Assembly (NCBI GenBank): GCA_934234185.1
Contig: CAKQHO010000004.1
Coordinates: forward strand, 1 to 64,000
Direction of reading: 5' to 3'
Source: an uncultured Psychrobacillus sp.
GTDB lineage: Bacteria; Bacillota; Bacilli; Bacillales_A; Planococcaceae
Length of the DNA: 64,000 nucleotides
The notes beneath the pieces were generated by a model. The model saw nothing but the letters and a program-made list of their open reading frames with translations, was not told the origin of the DNA and did no database searches. Positions 20,006 to 28,663 of this stretch are shown here, one piece after another (position 1 is the first letter of the stretch; every line of letters begins with the position of its first letter). The translations under genes and the position numbers were made by a program.

Positions 20006-20902
20006 TTATCTCGTTCTTTTACAGCTCTTCGCTGTTGGTATATCATTGCTAATCCAAAATCCAGCGATAGATAGGATAAACAAAGCAAGATTAAACGTAA
20101 AGGGATTGAACGGGTGTGTTAATATACCCGGATCAGCAAGGATTGCTGATAGAGTCAATAAAGGAAAAAGAATTAGTTGAAGTCCAAATAGTTTTTTCTT
20201 CCTTCGATAAAACAGCCATACTAGGCCAAATAATATTTCAAGGGCTCCTATTGTGTGCAGCATGGATGTACCCATTGAAAAGGGAGATAATGCAGTTAGC
20301 ATGCGTAGCTCCTCTGGATGAGTCCATACTATTTTGGGAATTAGACCTTGGTATACCCAGATGATAAAAAATAGAATAGTAATCATCCAATACAAAAAGA
20401 ATCGAGTATATTGTGCTCTTGGGGATTCTTTTTTTTCAAGCCATCTTTTTAGGACATCGAAGCTAAGTGCTGTGCCCCAGCCCATTCCGGGACGAAAAAG
20501 ATACTTGTCTACTAGTCTTCCAAATGCTCCAAAGTTCGATTGATAATCATACTGGGTTAAAAACTGTATGCTATCCTCTTTAGGTATGTACTTCCAATAG
20601 CCTTTTCCTTCTCGGATAGGGGAGAGTCTTTGAGTTGTTCCGAAATGCAAGGAGCTTGTCCTGGAATGGTCCTTTGCATGAAATGACCCTACACTTTTTC
20701 CCCAGCCAGCAATACTATAGCCAGGAATTATGTTTGTCTTATATTCAAATAACTGAGGCTCGTTATCTATTTTAGGCAAATAGTTGATAGAAGAAAATCG
20801 TACATCCCACTGCTCATGTAAGGAAGGGGTTTGGGTTGCTTCCCAGAGCTCTTCCATAGGCGCTTCAATGTTAATTTCTACATAAATAGGCTTTGTTTTC
20901 AT
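20006..20902 (-). CDS. yndG: SRPBCC + DoxX-like fusion protein (YndG-like)
   Basis: 298 residues in two parts. Residues 1 to about 160 begin YVEINIEAPMEELWEATQTPSLHEQWD, the opening of an SRPBCC/START-like ligand-binding fold. Residues 170-290 hold four hydrophobic helices resembling DoxX-like family 3 membrane proteins. Fused or adjacent DoxX-like and DUF4166 modules occur together in several Bacillales, matching B. subtilis yndG-yndH. First gene of the operon, divergent from the serine hydrolase at 20994. Confidence 0.78.
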   Translation of the reverse strand: MKTKPIYVEINIEAPMEELWEATQTPSLHEQWDVRFSSINYLPKIDNEPQLFEYKTNIIPGYSIAGWGKSVGSFHAKDHSRTSSLHFGTTQRLSPIREGKGYWKYIPKEDSIQFLTQYDYQSNFGAFGRLVDKYLFRPGMGWGTALSFDVLKRWLEKKESPRAQYTRFFLYWMITILFFIIWVYQGLIPKIVWTHPEELRMLTALSPFSMGTSMLHTIGALEILFGLVWLFYRRKKKLFGLQLILFPLLTLSAILADPGILTHPFNPFTFNLALFILSIAGFWISNDIPTAKSCKRTR

Positions 20903-20993
20903 ACCGTCACCTCTTCTTTAGCTTATCATAATTTAAAGGAAAATTACTCTCTATGAAGAATAGAGTAATAGGGATAGAAAGGGGTTCTATAGA

Positions 20994-22022
20994 ATGATTT
21001 CTCACAAATTACATAATCGATTTTCTGCACTTGAACAGCATGTATTCGAAACCTCCCAATCTCTTTTTAGTACGGGAGCGGCGGTGATAGTTATACATAA
21101 TGATGAAATCGTTACGGAAAGGTATTGGGGAAAGCAGTCTACTAATTTAGACGCTAGAGAGGTTCAAGAGGATACGCAATTTCATGTTGCATCCGTAAGA
21201 AAAAGCTATATCGGATATGCGGTCGCATATGCTGTTTATCATGGCTATGTGGAATCAATTGATGACGAGGTAACAAAGTATTTCACTGACTTGAATACAG
21301 AATTATATAAGGATACGACCGTCCGCCATCTTTTAACACATTCCCATGGCTTAAAAGAGGTAGATGGAGAAATAATACGAGAGTTTGCACCGGGAACAAG
21401 CTGGGCTTATAGGCAGATTAATATTAAGCTACTTACGGAATTGGTCAAAAAGACAACAGGGAAAAGCGTGGCAAAGATAATTAGGGAAGAGGTTTTTAAA
21501 CCTTTAGGCTTCACCCAAAGTGGATGGTACACAGAACCAAACGAAAAACTAGCAGAGGTTATTAAGGAGGATGGAGAATCGAATTGGTTTCCCTCTACAA
21601 GTACAGAAGGTGATCAAGTGAATATGTATGTCTCTGCAAGGGAGTTGGCTTTATGGGGGTATATCTATTTAAAGGAAGGTAACATAAACGGGAAGCAACT
21701 CGTGAATAAAGATATTATAGAATTAGCTAAATCACTACAAAGTCCCTCCACTATAGATAAGGATCTCCCACAGCATGGCTTCCTTTGGTTTGTAAAGGAC
21801 CTTCCGGCTAAGAAAAATGAAATTGGTTCATTAGTTCCTAAAGAATCCTTCCAAATATTAGGGTTTACAGGTCCTGCAGTGCTGGTCATACCGGAGGAGA
21901 ATATCGTAGCTGTTCGTATGCTTAATAGCTTTGGCTCGCCAAAGAACTTTGACTTTTTAGGCAGTATTCGTAGCTTTGGTGATACAGTAATGAAATGTTT
22001 AGAGGGGAAGCAAGGTAATTGA
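20994..22022 (+). CDS. Serine hydrolase, class C beta-lactamase family, altered second motif
   Basis: 342 residues. The nucleophile motif is S67-V-R-K70 (FHVASVRKSYIGYAVAY). At the second motif, where paralogues have Y-S-N or Y-N-N, this protein reads W-A-Y-R-Q, so the usual Asn is Gln. This could alter or abolish the classic mechanism. LTHSHGLKEVDGE replaces the common LTHTSGI. ATG 20994 follows AAAGGGG. Probable esterase/peptidase-like hydrolase. Confidence 0.78.
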   Translation: MISHKLHNRFSALEQHVFETSQSLFSTGAAVIVIHNDEIVTERYWGKQSTNLDAREVQEDTQFHVASVRKSYIGYAVAYAVYHGYVESIDDEVTKYFTDLNTELYKDTTVRHLLTHSHGLKEVDGEIIREFAPGTSWAYRQINIKLLTELVKKTTGKSVAKIIREEVFKPLGFTQSGWYTEPNEKLAEVIKEDGESNWFPSTSTEGDQVNMYVSARELALWGYIYLKEGNINGKQLVNKDIIELAKSLQSPSTIDKDLPQHGFLWFVKDLPAKKNEIGSLVPKESFQILGFTGPAVLVIPEENIVAVRMLNSFGSPKNFDFLGSIRSFGDTVMKCLEGKQGN

Positions 22023-22244
22023 TATCCAGCTAGTTAAATAAAATAGTATGGAATACCGATCAAGGCATAGAGGAATGAATCCGGCAGATGATGGTTTTCA
22101 GCAGCTGAAAAAATTTAAAAGGTGTAATAAAAAATTTGCTAAAGGATTGATTAGAGGTAATAGAGTTTGCTGTGCTTCAGTCAAGCAATCACCAAACAGC
22201 TATACTAACTATTTTCATCCATTGGAGAAAAAATAACACTAGGG

Positions 22245-22277
22245 AGGGGTGTCCAGTTATTGGCCACCCCTTCACTT
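22245..22277. terminator. Hairpin between convergent transcripts
   Basis: AGGGGTGTCCA at 22245-22255 pairs with TGGCCACCCCT at 22261-22271 with one mismatch, followed by TCACTTTT on the plus strand. It lies directly before the stop of the convergent anti-sigma gene. Confidence 0.6.
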
Positions 22278-23351
22278 TTACTGTGCCATGTAATCTTCTC
22301 TTTTAATGGGATCGAAGGAGCTCTCTAGCCAAACAGCCCATGCAGTAAAACTCCCGTTTAATGTAAAATACACTTCTTGTATTTCAGGGTATTTCCAGAT
22401 AACTTCTACTAATTGTTGAAAAATAATGCCGCTTTCATTAGAAGTCATCGAGCCATAAAGGGATCGTAAATCTGCAAACTCTATCACTGCCACTCCTTTT
22501 TCATTAATAGCTATGCCATTCAACATATTTGCAAATCCAAAGGAGGAAAGCTCTCCACTTAGTAACTCGTTAATCTCTTTCTCAAGCTCAGGAATTCTCT
22601 CTCCATGCTGCTCAAGGTCAAAGAACATTCCAGCAGTGTGAGTATAATCTATTTGATTTCTTACTGTTTCGTCTAGGATTACCTTTGGTTTTATTCTTTG
22701 ATCCTTAATATGTGAAATGAGCCACTTGTCATCTTCCTTTTGAAATTGAAGATGAATATTGAATGCATCGTTTTCTTTTGTAATAGCATGAAAAACTAAT
22801 TGATATACTTCGCTTCCCTTATCTGTAAAGCCATAGTTGATTAGCTCGGAATATACAACGTTACTTACATAACTCCATTCATTTTCTTCAAATCGATAGC
22901 CATCCGGAAATTCTACATACAAGTTGCGGTGAGAATCCCAATCTACAATAGTATTGGAAATAAAGTTATCTTCCACACCGTAGCAGTTAAAGCAAAGGAA
23001 GTAACGTTGACTAAATCGCTCTAGCTCTATTTTCAGCTTCTCCGCTTCTTCATCTTGTATTAATGAGACTATTTCCTCCTCCTCGCGTTCTTCTTCAGGT
23101 TCAGTTATTACCGTTGGAGGAGCAGGGTCAGGAGTGGACGTGCTGGGTGATTTCTCGGTTGGTGTAATAATGGATAGAGTTAAAATAGCAGCTATACTTA
23201 CTATCATTAAAGCTACACTTGGAATTAGAAAGCGGAAGGTCTTTTTCTCCTCTTTACTAGTGATTTCTTGAATCATCCGTTTTTTCGTATCCTTTGTAAA
23301 AAGAGACTTGTTGCCAAGGAATTGTTCTACTTCTTTCTTTATATCATTCAT
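22278..23351 (-). CDS. Probable anti-sigma factor, membrane-anchored
   Basis: 357 residues. The N-terminal ~38 residues are cytoplasmic and charged (KKEVEQFLGNKSLFTKDTKKRMIQE); a single transmembrane helix follows at about 41-62 (FLIPSVALMIVSIAAILTLSII). After a Pro/Thr/Glu-rich linker, two alpha/beta lobes lie outside, the last resembling GerMN/sporulation-lipoprotein-like folds only loosely. Its start overlaps the ECF sigma gene by eight bases, the normal arrangement for a cognate anti-sigma factor. No zinc-binding HxxxCxxC motif is present in the N-terminus. Confidence 0.68.
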   Translation of the reverse strand: MNDIKKEVEQFLGNKSLFTKDTKKRMIQEITSKEEKKTFRFLIPSVALMIVSIAAILTLSIITPTEKSPSTSTPDPAPPTVITEPEEEREEEEIVSLIQDEEAEKLKIELERFSQRYFLCFNCYGVEDNFISNTIVDWDSHRNLYVEFPDGYRFEENEWSYVSNVVYSELINYGFTDKGSEVYQLVFHAITKENDAFNIHLQFQKEDDKWLISHIKDQRIKPKVILDETVRNQIDYTHTAGMFFDLEQHGERIPELEKEINELLSGELSSFGFANMLNGIAINEKGVAVIEFADLRSLYGSMTSNESGIIFQQLVEVIWKYPEIQEVYFTLNGSFTAWAVWLESSFDPIKREDYMAQ

Positions 23352-23880
23352 AATTGGCAGCCTCCCATTCTATGGAATTTAGTCGTTTCTTTAAGAGGTT
23401 TCTTGCTCGGAATAGTCTTGTTTTAATAGTGTTTTCACTCATATTTAAGAGATCGCTAATCTCTGTTACTGACATTTCTTCATAATAATAAAGTAATAAA
23501 ACCTCTCGATATTTAATAGCTAAAGAAAGAATTTCTTTCATAAGATTACTTTTCTCATCGACATCTAGCATGGCATGCTCAGGCGTTTTGTTTGTCGTCA
23601 GCCGTTCGAGGAAGACATGAGTAAAATTAGATTTTCTATTCTTCCAGCTCCTCAAATGATCATGGCAGCGATTAATGGTCATTTTGCAAAGATACGTCTT
23701 TAGGGAGGAACGCTGTGCAAATTGCTCGGAGCTCCTGTAGTATTTCCAAAAAACCTCTTGGACGATATCCTCTGCAGAGCCCAAGTCCTTTACATATAGA
23801 TAGGCAAGACGAAGCAAATACTCACCATAGTCATCCATTATTTGTTCCAACAAAATTACTGATTTGGTTGGCTTACTCAA
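23344..23880 (-). CDS. ECF-type RNA polymerase sigma factor
   Basis: About 178 residues. Region 2 is recognisable in YGEYLLRLAYLYVKDLGSAEDIVQEVFWKYY and region 4 in YREVLLLYYYEEMSVTEISDLLNMSENTIKTRLFRARNLLKKRL. A TTG start at 23880 is chosen because AAGGGAGAG lies six bases upstream, and because a likely ECF promoter ends at 23909, too close for the longer frame starting at 23904 to be well expressed. It is followed by its membrane partner. Confidence 0.85.
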   Translation of the reverse strand: MSKPTKSVILLEQIMDDYGEYLLRLAYLYVKDLGSAEDIVQEVFWKYYRSSEQFAQRSSLKTYLCKMTINRCHDHLRSWKNRKSNFTHVFLERLTTNKTPEHAMLDVDEKSNLMKEILSLAIKYREVLLLYYYEEMSVTEISDLLNMSENTIKTRLFRARNLLKKRLNSIEWEAANYE

Positions 23881-23908
23881 TTTGAACTCTCCCTTCCACG
23901 TCACACAA

Positions 23909-23937
23909 TAGACGTAAGCAAGTTTTGTTTCGTTTCA
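23909..23937 (-). promoter_or_regulatory. ECF-type autoregulatory promoter
   Basis: On the minus strand TGAAAC (23932-23937) is followed after 17 bases by CGTCTA (23909-23914), close to the TGAAAC/CGTC boxes of Bacillus ECF sigma factors. It sits about 29 bases before the sigma factor start, fitting positive autoregulation. Confidence 0.6.
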
Positions 23938-23988
23938 TTTTTAAGAGTAGAGGGAGAATATTTTAATGAGAAGTTATGAGGAGAAGGC

Positions 23989-24730
23989 AGTCGGGCGATA
24001 GAGAGACGTGATCAATCGAAAAGAGGGGGTTATCAATCGAAAATGAGGGTCTATCGATCGAAAAAGGGAGGGAATCGAGCGATAATGAAGGGAATCAATC
24101 GAAAGCGAGAGACCGAAGAGAATCGAGCGATTAGAGCCAGTAATCGAGCGGAAGTGAAGCGCTATCAATCGAAAAGAGGGGATTATCAATCGAAAATGAG
24201 GGTCTATCGATCGAAAATGGGAGGTTATCGAGCGATTAATGAAGGGAATCAATTGGATAGCGAGAGAACGAAGAGAATCGAGCGATAATAGCCAGTAATC
24301 GAGCGATAAGAGTCAGTAATCGAGCGGAAGTAAAGTGCAATCAATCGAAACCGAGGGTCTATCAATCGAAAAGAGGAGGTTATCGAGCGATTCTGATAGG
24401 GTATCAATCGAAAAGAGACCCATCGATGCGCTATCGATCGAAAAGAGCCAGTAATCGAGCGGAAGTGAAGTGTTATCAATCGAAAAATGAGTCCTATCGA
24501 TCGAAAAGAGGAGGTTATCGATCGATTAATGAAGGGAATCAATCGGATAGCGAGAGACCAATGAGGATCAATCGATAATAGCCAGTAATCGAGCGGAAGC
24601 GAAGTGTTATCAATCGAAATCGAGGTCCTATCAATCGAAAAGGCGAGGTTATCGAGCGATTAATGAAGGGAATCAATCGAAAGCGAGAGACCGATGGGTA
24701 TCGAGCGATTCTGATAGGTATCAATCATTG
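23989..24730. repeat. Field of short ATCRATCGA / ATCGAGCGA repeats
   Basis: About 740 bp made almost wholly of 10-base cores of the form WATC(A/G)A(T/G)CGA, which I count more than thirty times at irregular 14-30 base spacing, joined by purine-rich linkers such as AAAAGAGG. Longer phrases starting GGGAATCAAT recur at 24090, 24244, 24534 and 24668. Open frames read across it (RSITS, FRLI repeats) are artefacts of the repeat. It is not a CRISPR array because spacing and repeat length vary. Confidence 0.85.
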
Positions 24731-24782
24731 TAATCTTCTCCTTGAACATTCTACTTAATCGAGCTTATTTGCTTTTGAATGA

Positions 24783-24812
24783 AAAAAGCACCTAGAAGTT
24801 TCCTTCTAGATA
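24783..24812 (-). terminator. Intrinsic terminator after the enoyl-CoA hydratase gene
   Basis: On the minus strand CTAGAAG-GAAA-CTTCTAG is followed by GTGCTTTTTTC. Confidence 0.85.
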
Positions 24813-24830
24813 CTTGGTTAGTAACATCGC

Positions 24831-25607
24831 TTATTTTCCTTTGAACACAGGCTTACGCTTTTCAGAGAATGCATTCAATGCTTCTACTCGGTCCTCTGTT
24901 GGAATGGTGATTTCATAAGCTTTTCTTTCAATATGTAGGCCAGTTTGTAAATCCACATTCATCCCATGCTTCACTGCAAACTTTGCTTGCTGTAAAGCAA
25001 TTGGTCCGTTAGCAAGTATTAGAGCTGCGAAGCTTTCTGTTTCTGCTTTCAAATTTTCACGGCTTGCAACTTTGGTTACTAGTCCATAGGAAAGCGCTTC
25101 CTCAGCTTTTAATCTTCTAGCGGTAAGTATTAGTTCTAGTGCTTTTGCTTCTCCTATTAGTCTAGGAAGTCTTTGTGTCCCTCCGGCTCCTGGGATAATC
25201 GCAAGGCTAGTTTCTGTTAAACCCATTAGGATATCATCTGCAGCAATACGGAAATCACACGCTAAAGCAAGCTCAGTCCCTCCACCAAACGCGTAGCCAT
25301 TTAGCATCGCAATTGTAGGCTGAGGTAAATTTTCTATTTTAGAGAAGACCTCTCCTATTTTAAAAATATTTCTCTTTACTCGTTGCTCGGTCAATGTTTT
25401 TCTTTCCTTTAAATCTGCCCCGACACTAAAGGATTTTTCTCCGGAGCCAGTATAAATTACTAAGCGGATATCTGGATTAATACGAATAGATTCAGTGATT
25501 TCCTCTAACTCTTTTAGCATTTCATAGTTAAAAGCATTTAGAGCATTTGGTCTGTTTAATGTCACGTATGCAATATTCCCCTGCTGCTCATATCTAATTG
25601 TCTCCAC
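24831..25607 (-). CDS. Enoyl-CoA hydratase/isomerase family protein
   Basis: 258 residues of the crotonase superfamily. SVGADLKER gives the first oxyanion-hole segment and AFGGGTELALACDFRIA the second; ETSLAIIPGAGGTQRLPRLIG carries the region with the catalytic glutamate. Size is typical. It would hydrate 2-enoyl-CoA in fatty or branched acid breakdown, but crotonase-fold relatives with other activities cannot be excluded. Upstream is a plain A/T-rich promoter region shared with the divergent YuxH-like gene. Confidence 0.85.
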   Translation of the reverse strand: METIRYEQQGNIAYVTLNRPNALNAFNYEMLKELEEITESIRINPDIRLVIYTGSGEKSFSVGADLKERKTLTEQRVKRNIFKIGEVFSKIENLPQPTIAMLNGYAFGGGTELALACDFRIAADDILMGLTETSLAIIPGAGGTQRLPRLIGEAKALELILTARRLKAEEALSYGLVTKVASRENLKAETESFAALILANGPIALQQAKFAVKHGMNVDLQTGLHIERKAYEITIPTEDRVEALNAFSEKRKPVFKGK

Positions 25608-25745
25608 AATTGATCCCCCTTGCTAATTTTATATTACTACCTTATCATTTTATGATAATTCTGTCATCAAATGTAAAAAGAGGTCGATTTTCATTTTTCA
25701 GTTTGGTACAATTATAATATTAAAAAGTAGATTAGAGGTCCAAAT

Positions 25746-26975
25746 ATGGAAATTTTTATTGCTCGACAGCCGATTTTCACCAAAGTTGAATCTATTTTTG
25801 GCTTTGAGCTACTCTATAGAAACAATGAAAATAATACCTTCCCTAAAATAGATGGCGACACTGCTACCTTAGACGTACTAACCCATTCCTTTTTAACTAT
25901 AGGAATAAATGAGCTTGCAGGAGACAAGCTTTGCTTTATAAATTTTACAGAAAACCTTCTGGAGAGGGAGGTTTTAAAAAAACTTCCACCTAACAGAATT
26001 GTAGTAGAAATTCTTGAAGATATTATCATTACACCAGCCCTTCTTGACAAAATCCGTCGAATAAAGGCACTTGGTTTCTTAATAGCATTGGATGATTTCG
26101 TATTTACGCAAAAAGCGGAAAATTATGCGGAGCTTTTCAAACTTGTAAATTTTATTAAAGTAGATTTTCTAGCAACCCCCTTGAAGGAAAGACGAGAACT
26201 AGAATACATTGTAAAGAAAGAATATCCTCATATTGTTTTACTTGCTGAAAAAGTAGAGACTCGCATTCAGTTTTATGAAGCGAAAACTTCCGGCTATAGT
26301 CTCTTTCAAGGTTATTTTTTCGCAAAGCCAGAGATTGTAAAGGCTGCAGAAATTCCTCATAATTTGATGAGCTATGTGCGTCTGATTACTATGCTTCGTG
26401 ATGATAGTGTAAATATTGATGACGTGGCTGTGGAAATCGAGCGGGATGTCTCTCTTACGTATAAAGTGTTGAAAATGATTAACTCGCCAGCTGTACGGAC
26501 CAAATCGAAGGTCCGATCCATAAAACATGGAGTTCTGTTACTTGGTTTAGAGGAGTTAAATCATTGGCTACATGTTTTATTATTAAGAGAATCGCGGGCA
26601 AATAAAGAAAATGATGCTATTTTAGAGGCTTCTCTATTTAGAGCGAAATTTTGTGAACTACTAGCTAAGAGAAACCGTAAATCAAACTCCTCTGAATATT
26701 TTTTAATGGGAATGTTTTCTTTGATTGATACGTTGCTACAACGTAGTATTCATCAATTAGTAAAAGAGTTACCATTATCAGATGAGGTTGCTGCTACACT
26801 TTCCGGTGATTCGACAGAAATGACTGCTTATTTACAGCTGGCAGTTGCTTATGATGAGGTGCGATGGGATGCTATGATAGAGGGTGCTTCCGCATTGGAA
26901 ATAGACTTTTCTATTTTAAATAGCTATTATACAGTGGCTCGCAAATGGTCTTCAGATATTATTTCGGAATTATAA
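25746..26975 (+). CDS. EAL-HDOD domain signalling protein (YuxH-like)
   Basis: 409 residues: an N-terminal EAL-like domain (MEIFIARQPIF...GFELLYRN, with ELLYR in place of the catalytic E-A/V-L) and a C-terminal HDOD domain (SYVRLITMLRDD... SLTYKVLKMINSPA). This is the architecture of B. subtilis YuxH. The changed signature and missing catalytic acidic clusters suggest the EAL part does not hydrolyse cyclic-di-GMP. ATG 25746 follows AGAGG. Probably a signalling scaffold. Confidence 0.8.
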   Translation: MEIFIARQPIFTKVESIFGFELLYRNNENNTFPKIDGDTATLDVLTHSFLTIGINELAGDKLCFINFTENLLEREVLKKLPPNRIVVEILEDIIITPALLDKIRRIKALGFLIALDDFVFTQKAENYAELFKLVNFIKVDFLATPLKERRELEYIVKKEYPHIVLLAEKVETRIQFYEAKTSGYSLFQGYFFAKPEIVKAAEIPHNLMSYVRLITMLRDDSVNIDDVAVEIERDVSLTYKVLKMINSPAVRTKSKVRSIKHGVLLLGLEELNHWLHVLLLRESRANKENDAILEASLFRAKFCELLAKRNRKSNSSEYFLMGMFSLIDTLLQRSIHQLVKELPLSDEVAATLSGDSTEMTAYLQLAVAYDEVRWDAMIEGASALEIDFSILNSYYTVARKWSSDIISEL

Positions 26976-27061
26976 CCTTATAAAAAGATAAGAAATTTAA
27001 TAAACCTTGATACCATGAACCTCGTTTGAGGGCACTGAAAAAGTCCATTAATATTTGCAGC

Positions 27062-27097
27062 GAGTATGTGAGAGAGTTTTTTACATGCTCGTTTTTT
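27062..27097 (+). terminator. Intrinsic terminator after the YuxH-like gene
   Basis: GAGTATGTGA at 27062-27071 pairs with TTACATGCTC at 27081-27090 (two G-T pairs), followed by GTTTTTT. Confidence 0.75.
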
Positions 27098-27123
27098 ATA
27101 TCGTTGATTTACATACGGCGGAC

Positions 27124-27143
27124 GCTTGTCGGGGCAGGAATAG
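27124..27143 (-). repeat. Dispersed intergenic repeat, copy 2
   Basis: Inverted copy of the 20-base element at 17671-17690, one mismatch; here it reads GCTTGTCGGGGCA on the plus strand. Confidence 0.55.
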
Positions 27144-27226
27144 TCGCTTGCGACTTTTATAATAGAAAAGTTTAACTGGAGATAATTATTAAATTTCCCA
27201 ACTAACGAGGTACTTTAGTTGAAGGT

Positions 27227-27252
27227 GGACCATCTTTTGATGGTCCTTTTTT
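27227..27252 (+). terminator. Intrinsic terminator without an obvious gene
   Basis: GGACCATC-TTTT-GATGGTCC followed by six T. It lies 110 bases before the next start codon. Confidence 0.75.
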
Positions 27253-27361
27253 ATGGATTTTTTTTATTTCTATTCCAATAATTGTATCTTGGTGGTGATT
27301 GCATTTTTTTATAAAAGGAGTACAATAATAAGAACAAACGTTCTGAAGGGAGGTGAGATAT

Positions 27362-27712
27362 ATGCCATTAATTCCAGAGGAAGCAATGCCTTATTTTGAA
27401 AATATGATCTATCTCCCTATGGTCATGACTATATTAGAAAAAGACCGTGGTATTTTTGAAAAAGCTCCTTTCAAGCTGAAAAAACCGTACATAAACCTAG
27501 TAGAAGAAGCAGTAAAGCTTGTACAAAAGGAATTAAAGGAAACGCACTTATATATGAACAGGCACAGTATGAAGGTTTTACGCGGAGAGGGAGATGATAT
27601 GTTCACCGAATATGTATTTTTTCATGGTGGGTATGAAGAACATCGTCGCTATTTAAATGTTAGGCTCCGCAACCGTGTGGAAGAGTTGTTAAGTGTTTAT
27701 TTAACCAACTAG
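27362..27712 (+). CDS. Conserved hypothetical protein (YhjD-like)
   Basis: 116 residues, mostly helical, opening MPLIPEEAMPYFENMIYLPMVMTILEKDRG and containing FEKAPFKLKKPYINLVEEA. It appears to be a conserved Bacillales protein similar in length and pattern to B. subtilis YhjD, recalled from memory rather than searched. The ATG is preceded by GGGAGGTGAG. The last four bases overlap the convergent comK stop region. No function can be given. Confidence 0.6.
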   Translation: MPLIPEEAMPYFENMIYLPMVMTILEKDRGIFEKAPFKLKKPYINLVEEAVKLVQKELKETHLYMNRHSMKVLRGEGDDMFTEYVFFHGGYEEHRRYLNVRLRNRVEELLSVYLTN

Positions 27713-28251
27713 TGAATGGGAAACTTTCGGTGATGACGATTTCTTGTAGTGACAAATTGCGTGTTTAATAAGTTACTCATACGCTTCAAGAAATGGTTAT
27801 TCAACATATTTGCATATGCAACCTGGCGGCTTATTGTATTTTGAGAGACAGATACCTGTATAGACTCTCCATGGGGTAAAGTAATCATACATCCATGCTC
27901 AGAGGGATAGTAGGCATCAATAGCATTCATGGAAAACCAAACATTTAAATCAGATTTTGGGGAAAGTGTTGGAACAAAAACGCAAGGGTAACCATAATCA
28001 TGGGCAATGACGATTGGAAGCTTCAGATAATTTCCAATGATTTCTTTAGATAATTGTACACTATGGGAAAAGGAAGAACCGTAAAAAGCACAGGAATGAC
28101 GGATAATGTCATAAGGCTTTCGACCCACGATAAATGATTCGCCAGAGAAATTAATAACCTTTGTAAAAATTTTGTTATTTACAGTCTTTGGTTCCAATAC
28201 AGCGGTTTCAAAAGTAACAAGAAAGGATTTATTTTCCACTATTTTTGACAA
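27709..28251 (-). CDS. comK: ComK-family competence transcription factor
   Basis: 180 residues with the ComK pattern: IVGRKPYDIIRHSCAFYGSSFSHSVQLSKEI, a PIVIAHDYGYPCVFVPTLSP segment matching the conserved FPT-S region, then VWFSMNAI and an ISRQVAYANMLNNHF helix. ComK activates DNA-uptake genes by binding AT-boxes. The protein is shorter than the B. subtilis regulator at the C-terminus, as in other ComK homologues outside the B. subtilis group. A strong sigma-A-like promoter precedes it. Confidence 0.85.
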   Translation of the reverse strand: MSKIVENKSFLVTFETAVLEPKTVNNKIFTKVINFSGESFIVGRKPYDIIRHSCAFYGSSFSHSVQLSKEIIGNYLKLPIVIAHDYGYPCVFVPTLSPKSDLNVWFSMNAIDAYYPSEHGCMITLPHGESIQVSVSQNTISRQVAYANMLNNHFLKRMSNLLNTQFVTTRNRHHRKFPIH

Positions 28252-28283
28252 AAATATTCACTCCTTAGTAAATTTATAAATTA

Positions 28284-28311
28284 ATTATAGTTAAATTTGG
28301 AAAAAAATCAA
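28284..28311 (-). promoter_or_regulatory. Predicted sigma-A promoter of comK
   Basis: On the minus strand TTGATT and TATAAT are separated by 16 bases, ending 33 bases before the comK start. AGGAG precedes the ATG. Confidence 0.55.
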
Positions 28312-28375
28312 GTCAATTTATTTATTTTTTAGAAAGTTCCATATTTACTATATAATCTAAATTTTCTTAAAATCA

Positions 28376-28404
28376 TTGCAACATACTCTTAGCTTTTATA
28401 TAAT
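28376..28404 (+). promoter_or_regulatory. Predicted sigma-A promoter of the IDEAL gene
   Basis: TTGCAA, a 17-base spacer and TATAAT lie 27 bases before the start codon of the IDEAL-domain gene. Confidence 0.65.
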
Positions 28405-28430
28405 GTAAAAAAGGCATCGGGGTGATGGAA

Positions 28431-28661
28431 ATGGACAAACAATATTCATATACAGATTTTATGAAGGCAATAGGACAGACTGGGAAAGAAAGCTCTGCAG
28501 AAAAATTGTTAAATGAAATATATCTAGATATGTTTTTGAACATCGTCCACCGAGAACAACGTAGTAGTCGATTAATGAAATTAATCGACGAGGCATTAGA
28601 TCGTAAGGACAAGGATGCATTTGCTCATTATACCAACGTGTTAATTCAATTAAAGAGCTAA
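28431..28661 (+). CDS. IDEAL-domain small protein
   Basis: 76 residues. The C-terminal half carries the IDEAL-domain sequence itself (LMKLIDEALDRKDKDAFAHYTNVL), after an N-terminal helix SAEKLLNEIYLDMFLNIVHREQ. IDEAL domains occur in small Bacillales proteins and at the end of UPF0302 proteins; their role is not well defined. The ATG at 28431 is chosen for the GGGGTG six bases upstream. Own promoter and terminator, so it is a single-gene unit next to comK. Confidence 0.8.
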   Translation: MDKQYSYTDFMKAIGQTGKESSAEKLLNEIYLDMFLNIVHREQRSSRLMKLIDEALDRKDKDAFAHYTNVLIQLKS

Positions 28662-28663
28662 TT

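Larger units (their letters stand above)
26976..27361. other. Intergenic interval with two terminators and a repeat
   Basis: No gene is seen. Between the YuxH-like gene and the 27362 gene lie two separate T-tailed hairpins (27062 and 27227) and the inverted copy of the dispersed repeat (27124). The second terminator has no gene upstream of it, so a short non-coding transcript could end here. Confidence 0.4.

Noticed and set aside
22048..22236. 62-residue basic open frame
   Set aside because: No ribosome site or recognisable pattern; composition suggests chance. The hairpin just after it serves the neighbouring genes equally well.
23974..24724. Small proteins rich in RSIT/FRLI on the minus strand
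   Set aside because: They are translations of the TCGA repeat field, lack ribosome sites, and change frame wherever repeat spacing changes.
23989..24730. CRISPR array
   Set aside because: The repeats are only about 10 bases, spacing is irregular, the supposed spacers are themselves repeat-like, and no cas gene is nearby.
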